NCBI RefSeq assembly: GCF_026151205.1
Contig: NC_087082.1
Location: forward strand, 12,263,365 to 12,327,364
DNA from: Bolinopsis microptera
Taxonomy: Eukaryota; Ctenophora; Tentaculata; Lobata; Bolinopsidae
DNA: 64,000 bases
Direction of reading: 5' to 3'
Part shown: positions 26,631 to 36,855 of the stretch, piece after piece
How the letters are laid out: every line of letters starts with the position of its first letter
Numbering within the stretch: the first letter of the stretch is position 1
Made by a program: the position numbers and the translations under genes
The notes under the pieces: generated by a model
Databases searched by the model: none
Told to the model about the DNA's origin: nothing
Seen by the model: only the letters and a program-made list of their open reading frames with translations

Positions 26631-28988
26631 ATGATGGACCACGACATTTCTCTTCATGATACTGATAATATCTCCTGCAGTGGTAACCTGCACTTGATCC
26701 TTCAGAATGGGTCCCAGCAATTACTCCTCTACAAACCTCTAGGTAGTTTACCAGACAACATTTATCTGATTTTAGCTCTAAATACATAAATACAACCTAG
26801 GAATCTATTATTTATGAACCATATTAATAAAGATGTTAACACTTCACGACTGATCTGATAACCTTCCGTGATCCGCAGAATACACGCTGGGCACTGTACA
26901 TCTGGTGTTAGGACTGTTATCAGTAACCTGTAACTCGATAGTTATTTGGAACTATCTGAAGGAAGGCGGTTTTAAAAATACCTGCTACTTTCTCTTCATC
27001 AATTTAGGCATGTTATAAACTTGTTTACTTAGGTACAAATACCTGCTACTTTCTCTTCATCAACTTAGGTATGTTATAAACTTGTTTACTTAGGTACAAA
27101 TCAACTAACTTTGGAGTTTTCCTCACATGATGATCACCTCATTGTATAGTTCCTCTCATATCACACTTCTTTAACAATTTAAAGGTACATCTAACTTAAT
27201 TGAATTGTATGAATTGTATGAATTGTATGAATTGTATGAATTGTATGAATTGTATGAATTGTATGAATTGTATGAATTGTATGAATTGTATGAATTGTAT
27301 GAATTGTATGAATTGTATGAATTGTATGAATTGTATGAATTGTATGAATTGTATGAATTGTATGAATTGTATGAATTGTATGATAGTTAGTTAGTGATTA
27401 GATACAATTTGTATATAATCACTAACTAACTACTAACTAATATCCATCTACCTATTTGCAGCTATAACGGACACAATCACGGGCTTGATCGGGTTCCACA
27501 AAGGATTCCACTTCTTCTATCTCCGAGAATGGTTCGACAAGGGTCTGTTAGATGATTTCCTGTGCAGACTGTTCGCTGGTATGCAGAGTTTAACTACTTT
27601 CTAACTTTCTATTCTATTATTTGTGCTGAGTTCGATTTAAAGTTGGAATAATAGTTATCATTCTTTGTTCTTGCATATTTTTATAGTGGATGTCTATTCA
27701 TTTTTTGGTCGTGGACCTCTCTCATTCTGTTATTTGGAATACAGTGAGGTAGATACGTTTAAATTTAGAGGTAAACTCATTTACTCTCAGTACTGCTAGC
27801 GTGGATGCCCTCAGCTACATTAGTGAACCTAGCTTTAGCCTCTCTGATTCGAGCAGTAGCGATAGTTAGACCGCTACAGTACAAACGGATCATTAATATT
27901 CGAACTACGTGGCTACTGGTCATCGGCTGTTGGGTAAGTACTAAGTTATTTAATAGTTTGTATTATTGAAAGACGATAGACATCATATACAAACCGTCAT
28001 ATACATACCGTCATATACATACCGTCATATACATACCGTCACGATATATAGTTTAATATATACATGAATGCCATCTTCAAGCAGAAGCAAGTTTGAAAAA
28101 TATCTATATTATCACATTTGTTATTCGTGTGGTTTACCTCGTGATAATTCGTGCATGCCTGAAATCTTACAACCGAATTCCCGCAGATGTTCACATTGGT
28201 GTCATATTGTATCCTGCCGATTCTGTTTGCTGAGTTCACTTTCAACTTCTTCTGGGCAAGTTGTCAGTACACATGGATAGCTCTGACTCATGAGGCGTAT
28301 GATGTTCTGGAGACTGTTCTCATGTACAGCCCTCTCTTAATTCTCATCTTCTCCAATGTTACAACAGGTAAATTGTCTGCCATATTTTCTAATAAAAACT
28401 AAACTGAGTGATTTTGTTTTTAAGAGATTTTGTGCTTCCACATAATCTTTCGATCACTCATGGATATTTAAAATATATTTTATCTCCTAATAGTAATACT
28501 AAGCACGTTATTACCTAATTTCCCTTCCAGGCTGGCACTTGTTCTACAACGTTGCTCCTTCACAACGCAGCAACTCAATTGTCTTGAAAAAGATAATATC
28601 GATGACAATCTCCTACCTGTTAGTATACTCCTTTGTCATAACATATGACTTAGTAATGGTTTTACGGACTATCGGCTACGACAGTGCATTTCATGAGACA
28701 ATCGGGAAACTAGAATGCAGTCCGAGGATATTTGCTTATATTATAAACTGGTACGATTTGAGCATGCTCATCAACAGCAACATGAACCCACTCATACACC
28801 TGATTTTCGGGAGGGAGTTCAAGAGACAGATCACTAAACGAGTCTCGACTGTCTCGAGAAAAGTCTCAAATGCGGTTTATTTTAACCATAAAAGAAAAAG
28901 TTTGGCTGAACTGAATATTATAGCTGAGGAGGGTGGACTAGTCCATGATAGGAGGAGAATGATCCGAAGAGCGAATACTTTTTTATGA
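26631..28988 (+). CDS. Class A-like G protein-coupled receptor, six exons
   Basis: Exons 26631-26742, 26879-27007, 27462-27578, 27791-27933, 28187-28367 and 28531-28988 join in frame to give 379 aa with seven hydrophobic segments. TM2 has NLAITD (class A NLAxxD, D2.50). From the disulfide Cys of FLCRLF to the Arg of LIRAVAIVRPLQY is exactly 25 residues, the class A C3.25-R3.50 spacing, which fixes the acceptor at 27790 rather than 27799. Asp3.49 is Ile and Tyr3.51 is Ala. TM7 has NSNMNPLIHLIF, so NPxxY ends in His. The extracellular loop 2 Cys is present (SCQYTW). The start is chosen because it gives phase 1 and an N-glycosylation-type N terminus; a TATAAAA lies just upstream at 26606. The second exon ends in a tandem duplication and needs a GC donor (27008). 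Ligand unknown. Confidence 0.85.
26976..27097. repeat. 61-bp tandem duplication across an exon-intron border
   Basis: Two 61-bp copies (26976-27036 and 27037-27097) differ at two bases. Each contains the end of receptor exon 2 plus the start of the intron. Copy 1 has AG|GCATGT at the border, copy 2 has AG|GTATGT. Confidence 0.9.
27202..27381. repeat. Perfect (GAATTGTAT)20 nonamer repeat
   Basis: Twenty exact copies of a 9-bp unit inside the second intron of the receptor gene. Because the period is a multiple of three it creates long artificial open frames (for example repeating Met-Asn-Cys), which are not genes. Confidence 0.97.
27984..28039. repeat. Four 14-bp tandem copies of CATATACATACCGT
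   Basis: One copy has two substitutions, the rest are identical. Located in the fourth intron of the receptor gene. Confidence 0.9.
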
Positions 28989-29011
28989 TTTCGGCATAGC
29001 ATATTAAGTTG

Positions 29012-29017
29012 AATAAA
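29012..29017 (+). promoter_or_regulatory. Poly(A) signal of the receptor gene
   Basis: AATAAA 24 bp past the stop codon of the receptor at 26631-28988. Assigned by position. Confidence 0.5.
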
Positions 29018-29284
29018 TTAATATCTTTATCAACCATGTACATTGTACGTCAATACCATAGTACGTATAAAATCTTAAGTTGGCATTTAGATTAATTTTC
29101 AATATTTGGCAGAATGTGGTCAGGTTTATCAAGTTCACAGTCTTAACTTATTATGAGTTACAAATACAATTCTTCTCATTATTTAACGGATGATAGTCGT
29201 CTAAATATTTCTGTAATTAAAATAAAAGTGATACAAAATATCTGAGACTACAAAATCGTAAATCGTTCATAATAACATTAACAA

Positions 29285-31813
29285 TTATAAAATTAAATCT
29301 AATGAAGTATATAAATGTGCGAAATCTTTTAATTTGTTTAATACGCCAAACATGTGTTTGTATTTAAACGTTCTCCCCTTCTCTGAGAATAGAACAACGA
29401 CACAATAAACTCGAGCACGTGATATTTGAAGATAAAGTGTTACCAGGTTATCTTTTGACTCTCTCATCTCCTGCAGCACAATTACTGCTGGCCACTCAGC
29501 TGAAAAACAATCTGCACCATCAAAAAGAGCTATCATGTCTTTCGTGTCACATCGTTTTTCAAGATTTTGAGAAACCAGATTCATTAGATCAGTAGTGATA
29601 TTGTCATGAACTATGCATACGTCAGAATTTTTCAATACGTCTCTCCCACAAAGTTTATTCAATTCATCGTTTATGATATTGATTGTCAATGGGTCGTTAT
29701 TAGTCTTCAAGATATGCACCACAGTTTTGGGGCCATGAATGAAATGGCCGGGTTTCTGTTCAGGTAGGACCATGTTTAAAGCATGCAAACTGTCAGAACA
29801 GAGTCCTGGACCTGTGTAGTATCCAACAAACTCGGCTCTAAGTATCGATAGGATGTTTGATAGATCGTAAGTATTTCTTAAATTTTTAGATACAATTTTC
29901 AATTGGCTCACCGATAAATGTTTAGCTAATGAACTAGTTAGGTTGAAGATATCCTCGTCTTGATTAGCAAACCAATACTGCGCAATGTCGCAAGCTATGC
30001 GAACAGTTTTAGATCGTGATAGTTCCAGCAGCGCAGCACACAGATCATCGTATTGTTCTGGTGTTTCATCGTATTCCATCAAAATCTGAATATCGTCAAC
30101 GAACACGTGATAACCGTGCAGCAAGCGGATTGTCTCCGTGAACCACGTGAGATTAACATACCCTGTTACTATCAAGATGATGACACGAACTGATGATTTT
30201 CCTTCCGATATTTGGAAGTGTAGATTTGAGGGTGTGTGTGTGTCCTCTGACACATCGCAAATTTCCAAATATTTTATGTCAGCGTTATTGAATCCCTCCT
30301 GATACAGTGAACAAGTGTTACTCTGCCCACAAAATCGGAATAATACTACCACATCAGCATCATTAGCTTGGACAATCTGTATAATCTTTCCACACAAGAT
30401 AACGGTTTTGCCAGCTCCTGCGGGTCCATTGATCCAAAGTAAATGTTCACTTGAATTAAACAAGCTGGTTTGCTGTAGAGTTAAGTTTGATACCCCAACG
30501 CAGTCTTTGATTACTGCAGGGGCTGAGATGACATTTGGGTTTTTACCTCTGAAAGTGAATTTTCCACTTCGTAATTTTTCACTAACGGTGACAATACACT
30601 GGGCCAAACTACACTTTTCTTTGTCAAACTTGTCCTTATCAGTACCCCAAATCGCAAGCAACATGTTTCTTGCTTTCTCATGTTTGTTGAGCAACTCTTC
30701 TTGTGAATCCTCTTCATCCAATATGACAGATCTAATGTTATTCTTCCGCCATACACTGAAACTATTAATTTCTTCGTCTGTTAGACAGAAATCTTTTGTT
30801 TTTTCCTCCTCGTCAGAACTTTCTTCTTCGCTTGTTTCCTTTTCAGAACTCCCTTCAACACCCTCTTTAAAACCACCTTCTAAACGCTCGTCTGCAGTTT
30901 CTTTTTCTGCTGTTCCTTCTGATCGGTCTCCAGTCATCTCATCTTTATTCAAATCACTCTCAGTTTTTTCTTCTTCTGTTTCTTCTAACAAGGTCCCTTC
31001 TTGATTGCAGTTAGTTCGGTCAATGGTGCACCACTCTCTTTGAGATACATATCTGCTCTTTGGTGGCGAATCTTGATTGTCAGTTTCGACTTCCAAAATA
31101 TCCGTAACGAAATTTACTTATTTTTCCTCTGCAAGTTTTATAAGATCCTCTTCAAAAATTATCGAAGACATTTCTGCATCCGTCAATTGAAACTCACTCT
31201 GGAATTGCCTGCTAAAATTTGGATACGCAGTGAAGTGAAGAACGGTAATATTTTCATCGATACAGTGAATCAGTTCCTCCATTCTTTTTCTCTGCTCCAG
31301 CGATTTGTGAAAGGTTCCACCCAAAGCTTGCTGCTGCTTTGCTCTGTTAATTTCACACTCCCCAACTTGGTTAATTTTAGATCCATCAACTGTTTCTTTC
31401 ACTCCAAGAGACGCCATGTCTTTTACTTCAATAATTACAGCATAGTTCTTGCCCAAGATCAAAAAGTCACATTCCCCTTCTTTGTTCGCAGCCTTTTTCC
31501 CTTTACACTTTGGACACCCTTTCCGGACATGAGTTTGGTTACACAAGCGATATTGGTGGTGAGTATACTCGAAGTTATGGAGAACAATGAAATGGTCGTC
31601 AACTTTTTCCAGAGCACAGTAAACCCTGACTTCAGCTTCGTAGTTTGACTGTAGTTGTCTGTCGTTCTTGAAATTAACTCCAGTATGATCTTTGTTTGGA
31701 TATACATCAATGAAAGTTTGTTATGGGGCTCTTGGAAACATGATTGGGGTACTTTCGGTCGACAAACAAAAAGTTTCGAAGATTTCCTTTCCATTCTTTA
31801 AATATTTGTCCAT
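29285..31813 (-). pseudogene. NERD nuclease + helicase-like P-loop protein, frame interrupted by two TAA codons
   Basis: From ATG at 31813 to the stop at 29285 one frame of 843 codons is open except for TAA at 31721-31723 (codon 31) and TAA at 31118-31120. Both fall in the same frame and there is no frameshift. The N-terminal part matches a NERD (nuclease-related) domain: EYTHHQYR, a CPKC pair, GECDFLIL and then IIEVKD, giving the D...ExK triad of PD-(D/E)XK folds. A Glu/Ser-rich acidic linker follows. The C-terminal part has Walker A NGPAGAGKT (about 30405-30432), a Walker B-like FVDDIQ, a motif IV-like NLRNTYDL and LQISRARVYCVV, as in superfamily 1 (UvrD-like) helicases. NERD-helicase fusions are known in bacteria, and related proteins occur in marine invertebrates. 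Most likely a recently inactivated gene or allele; readthrough or short cryptic introns are alternatives. A splice-acceptor-like TTTTATTTTCAG just upstream of the ATG suggests a 5' UTR exon. Confidence 0.75.
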
Positions 31814-31839
31814 TGTCGGATGTCTGAAAATAAAATTGC

Positions 31840-32190
31840 ATTGATTGAGACTTTCTCAACAAATGCCACACTAACAGGAGACAATGCGCACCCTGACATC
31901 CGTGCCAGGGGATTCTATCGGCCGGGACAGAACTCCTATTTCGACATAAAATTTCTCAATCCCAATTCTGAGTCTTATCTCTCATCATCAACAGAAAGAA
32001 TATACGAGAGAGAGGAGACTCAGAAACGGAGGTTATAATATAACGAGAGAATTCTAAATGTCGAACATGGGAGTTTTTTCCACTGGTGTACTCTGTCATG
32101 GGTTGTAACAAGCCAGAAGCAAGGACATTTTTTAGATTATTGCGTGAGAAAATATTTCATAAGACTCAACAGAACTATTCAGATGTCGTT
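31840..32190 (+). mobile_element. Remnant of a retroelement ORF C terminus
   Basis: Translation gives NAHPDIRARGFYR, then FFDIKFLNPNSESY-like sequence with YFDIK, then after one stop YNERILNVEHGSFF and, shifted by one frame, PLVYSVMGCNKPEAR. This order (DIRARGF...FDIRVFNP...YxERIxxVEHGSFTPLVFS) is a conserved tail I recognise from reverse-transcriptase ORFs in many aquatic invertebrate genomes. One stop and one frameshift show decay. The core polymerase is absent. It abuts the start of the minus-strand NERD frame head to head. Confidence 0.65.
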
Positions 32191-32752
32191 AATTTTTAAA
32201 GATGAAAATCATCTTTTTTATCAGGAAGCTGGTTCTCCTGTGTATAAGAGGAACCAGATTCATTGCCAATACAGTTGACAAAAGTTGTGAGAGTGACTTT
32301 GAGTTTGCATGCTTTGTATCAAAGCTTAGTTAACTAAGAGTCCCACAGAATCAATGAATTGATGATAAAAAATCATATTAATGTTATATATTATTCTATT
32401 TGGTTTTTTTTTTAATTAATTGATTTAACGTTAAGCAATTCGTTCAGAGATTTGCCAATTTTATTTGAAAACAAACGTCTATTACGTACTTGAATTGAAT
32501 GGCATAGGTAAACTAGTACAAAACGACAAGACGAAGGAAATTATATTTGATAGAAACAAGAAATTTACGGAAAATAGAACGATTTGACAAACTGGATAAA
32601 CTCAAAGGACAGTAGGTTTGCAAATTTTGTTGTGTAATGTGTGGTAGCAACAAGCACGGATCCTGTTACAATTCTATATGAGTATCGATATATATCAACT
32701 CATGAGTCATATACAATATACATTCTCTACTCATAGAATAACTCATAGAACA

Positions 32753-32755
<3 letters not shown>

Positions 32756-32787
<32 letters not shown>
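32756..32787. repeat. TA dinucleotide microsatellite
   Basis: An uninterrupted alternating TA tract of about 32 bp. Confidence 0.9.
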
Positions 32788-32791
<4 letters not shown>

Positions 32792-32888
32792 GTGACTGAG
32801 TGATCAAATCAGGTGGAAAAGCTCTACATATTCGTTATTTAATACGTGTAAGATGGTGCATTATCATATTTTGATTCACGATGTCAAT

Positions 32889-32950
32889 CCTTCGCAGCTC
32901 GGTGAGGCACAGTGGTGCATCTCGCCGATCTACCGAAGGATTGATGCATA
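32889..32950 (+). repeat. Diverged copy of the CCCAGTAGYGCATC repeat family
   Basis: Reads GAGGCACAGTGGTGCATCTC then GCCGATCTACCGA, which aligns with the copy at 42493-42530 in the 42-kb cluster with several substitutions. Confidence 0.55.
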
Positions 32951-35429
32951 ACAACAAGACACGCGCTAAAGACGCGCATTTTCTGAGTGATGTTAACGAT
33001 AGCTTTAAATTCACTGATGTCATTATTATTCAGCGTGACCGGTAATAGTTTAAAAATCAGAAGGAGAAAACACATGTTTAAATTACTAAAAAAGGAGTAT
33101 CACTTTACAGGATTGAATTTAAATATAGTCATAATAGATAAGAGAGGAATTTGTTTCCCTTTGAATCAATCAAACTAGATGAATTGTTGTAAATACTTAG
33201 ATCAAACTATCAATCTACAGGCTATCGTCAAACATGTTGCAAGGCGTCATCTTCAGTGACATAATAGATAAGAGTTTATTAACTATCATGCCAACTTTAG
33301 AGACGGTAACCACATTAAACTAAAGTTTTCCCAATCAAAATAAAGGGTTTATACAAAATAAAAGGTTTATGCACTAGACTGCGAGACAATTAACCTTATG
33401 CAATGCAGGTTAGTATAACTATAATATCGGACTGAGTTGAAATTTCTGAGAGCATGATACCCCAAAATAAATATATGCCTGTGTCTGGCAATAGCGTTCA
33501 GATGGCTTCCGAACTTGTGCGGATAAGATAATATAAAAAATACAAATAAACTATAATAACAATCTGAAAATTAATGTATCAGTACAGATCTTATACTCGA
33601 AATCAGGCACTTTCAAAACATTTCTCTTAAATTATCTTTCTTAACACCGTTCAATTGTAACTTTAAATTAAAATATTATGATGATCCGGACGATGATAAA
33701 TATTTAATTACAACTGATTATATTTATGGATTTCGGCCTGTCGATGCTGGAAGCTGATCAGCTAATCGTTAATCGTTACCATGTGACAAGAATAGTATGA
33801 TGAACCTCCCAATCAGTATCTATGTATCAAAAGAAAATATTGATCTAATTCAACTCGTCGGGAGCCCTTTTGAAACATCTCGAAGTTAGAGTGCAGAGTG
33901 CATGATTACTGATTATCAGCACGATTGGGTGAAACAAAGACGAAACCGTGTGTTGATTAGAATTAAAAGAGGAAGATATTTAGTGATAAATTGTGCACTC
34001 TTGCATTTAAGTTTTAATTGTTAGACTTGTTCGATGTAGGGCCTTTAATTTAACCTAATACTAATGCAGTTACTTAATACTTGGTAAGTCTAGGGAAAAC
34101 AGGTGCTAGTTGTCGGAAATGAAATGGAGTCTGTTCCTGATCGAAGTTACATGATCCTGATAGATTTGATGCAGCTCAGCACTCAGCAGCCACTGTCTTC
34201 AAATAGAGTGTTCCAGTTCTGCAATCTGCAGTCTCAAATGTTTTCGCCCAGCTTTTCTTTTCATCGTGGTTATAGAAGACAGACCTGAAGAAATACTAGT
34301 ATAATGATAATATAGGTAACATGTCCAGAATGAGTAAAATTGTATTATCAGCAAATTTACTTATGTGACAACTCCCAACAGGGTGGCGCTGGCCCAGAAG
34401 TAACTGCACACAAGCAACCCTTTAATGATCACGCACGTAATTTGTGTGAAAATATGTAACTCATTTAACGAAGTCAGTGAAAAGAACCTACCTTTATTTA
34501 CCAATGTCGATTTTTTGCTTGTGATGAAGTAGTCCTCGCAAATGTGAGATATGTATGTAGTTTGTTTTTAAAAGTAGGATTGTAGTCATAGTCGATGTAT
34601 AGCGACGGTAGTTTACCAGCAGCTCCCTGTACAAATAGAAATGTGGTTTTTATATAATATTACTAGTTAAATTAATGAGTACAATGCAGGAATAAAAAAA
34701 TGTGTCTTAAATGTTTTATATTAAATGTGTTATAATTATATTAACCACCTTATATTCGTATAATATGTACTCACAAACAATGATAGTCCCAACTGTTTTT
34801 AATTGCTTATAATTTAAACCTTCTTATTAAATAATTTAGATGACTGTGTCTGATCTAAAATTGCACGAGAAATAGAGAAAATTAGGTCTCAGACAGAACT
34901 CGACCGGGATATAACCGGCGCAGCCGGAATACCGGCTGGTATTTGGCGATTTTGTACCGGTACCGGCCGGGATTTTGGTTTTAGCCGGGATTTTTCCAAA
35001 ATAAATTCAGTTTTTCTCAACGTTAATTTGAGTCCAAAATTAACAAATCTGTGAACATTTTCCTAAAACATTTTGACGAAGTCATTGAACAATGGAGACT
35101 GGAGTCAATCTATATTTAACATAATCATGGGTGTACGAATTATGGACTTCTTTCTGACTTATGACTTAATTATTGTGACTAAGTGTCACGGCTCACGGTC
35201 TTGTGTTACCGAGGGACAAGTAAAACAGAGTTCTCCGGGTAAAGAAAGCATTAATAAATGCTATTCAGTATTCATCCTATTCAATTATTCAGGTAAGGTG
35301 ATGTAAACTGTAAAGTGATAAGCTCCAACGTCAAACACCATGTTCAATTAAATAAGTTTAAGTAACCAATACCAGATCACAAGATTGTTATAGTTACGGA
35401 GACTGTTGGAAACGATGCAAACCAGGATC

Positions 35430-36855
35430 GGACTCCTATCAGAAATAGTCGACCACCGGTCCAGCCTCCCTCAAACTCAAATGCCCTACCACTACCCCAG
35501 ACCACATCCACCTCTTCAGCCAGGAACAGCGCTCCCACTATACCACTACCAGCAGTTCCTACCGCCTCAGAGGATACACTGCACGTGCCCGTTATTCCTC
35601 ATGCCTCGTCTTAAATGTCCAGTCCATGAATCCTGTGCATCAAGTGCGAGTATATGGGAAGTGCCAAAAATCTCAGCTCTTATTCAGGAGAAATCCAAAA
35701 ACCACTCGTTACCGATTATTGCACTTACGGAAACGTGGCTCAAGTCCTACATGTCAGACAAATACAAAATGTGCATCACCTCTTTCTCCTGCTGAGCAGA
35801 ACCTCCCCCTTAAAAGTAAACAAATCTGCATCGCCTCCCAACGACAATCCAGATATATTAAGCAGCAGAGACAATCATTTAAGGAGACTTCGATATCTAT
35901 CAGGATCATGATTATACTGCCTGAGAACTCAGCACTTCAGGATGAAACATATAATATTTGGTTTTCTCGATTTCATTCATATTTAGACAGAAGTCCGTGT
36001 AGATAATTGGTTATAGAATAATTGGATATAATTTTATGCGAAGTTGTGTCTGCGAAAATATACGTGTGAACTGGTCATCCCGCAAATGCTGAAAAAGTAG
36101 ATGTTACCTATCATAAAATAACCGCTCGCACCGTACAGTGTACACGACAGAGTTGTGACTGCGTTTACAAATTCTTTATCATATTGATGTGTTGCCATGG
36201 CAACCGAAACTCCATCGGAAGATCGGCCTGTAAGGCATAATCATGATAATACACAGTATCAAAACATTGCCATTGATATCATAGCAACATTCCAGAGATT
36301 AGATTATGTGTGTGTAAGAAAATGTATGTTATAGTATTATACAGTCTGCTAGAACATTCCGTTTACACATGGTGGCCGATAACAACTTGTTTAATTTAAA
36401 GTCTCCAAAAGAGAGCTATTAAATGGATTCTGTCTGAAGAGGGCCGCAGTTATCCACCTGAGCAATATGTCAAAAAGTGCAAGCTTGTCGACATTCTCCC
36501 TTTGTCTCAAAAGTTTGACTTGAATGATCTTATTTTTTTCCACAAAGTTCTTAACAATTTAATTCCTGTATCGCTGCCTCACTATCTCTCTTTATATCAG
36601 GGCACTTCTCGACTAAGACGTTACCACCTCGACAGTCTGTCTATTGTGTCATCAATTTTACCTAAGTTAAGTCAGAATTCACACACCACATGTACCTCAA
36701 ATAGCCCACTGGCAAAATCATTTTTCTACAGAACCCATATACTGTGGAATGGACTCCCTTTACAGGTAAGACAGATTGTGTCTACTAGTCTTTTCAAAGC
36801 TGAGGTCACTAAGCATCTCTGGAAATGTTTATTGGACAGTGAAACAACAGTCTAG
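35430..36855 (+). mobile_element. Internally deleted non-LTR retrotransposon
   Basis: Near 35664-35765 the translation LPIIALTETWLKSYMSD matches the start of the AP-endonuclease domain of LINE ORF2 (TETWL motif). Then the frame breaks. At 36403-36855 an open frame gives RAIKWIL, FFHKVLNNLIP, then FFYRTHILWNGLPLQVR and SLFKAEVTKHLW, the C-terminal tail after the reverse transcriptase. The polymerase core between them is missing, so a deletion joins the two ends. Frameshifts and stops between the pieces show it is inactive. Confidence 0.75.

Larger units (their letters stand above)
32191..35429. other. Intergenic DNA, no gene seen
   Basis: AT-rich. Contains a TA dinucleotide tract (32756-32787), a single copy of the CCCAGTAGYGCATC-type repeat (32889-32950), and a CCGG-rich degenerate stretch (34895-34998) with repeated ACCGG/CCGGC units, probably a transposon-end relic. 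No supported exon. Confidence 0.45.

Noticed and set aside
27202-27381. Possible CRISPR-like array
   Set aside because: Direct tandem repeats of 9 bp without spacers in an animal genome; not a CRISPR.
27200-27394. Repeating Met-Asn-Cys and Tyr-Glu-Leu open frames
   Set aside because: Products of a perfect 9-bp tandem repeat inside a receptor intron.
27800-27933. Alternative acceptor at 27799 for receptor exon 4
   Set aside because: In frame but nine bases shorter, which would break the exact 25-residue Cys3.25-Arg3.50 spacing; the acceptor at 27790 is preferred.
30315-31004. 229-codon plus-strand frame opposite the NERD-helicase locus
   Set aside because: A Ser-rich shadow of the acidic linker on the minus strand; no independent signal.
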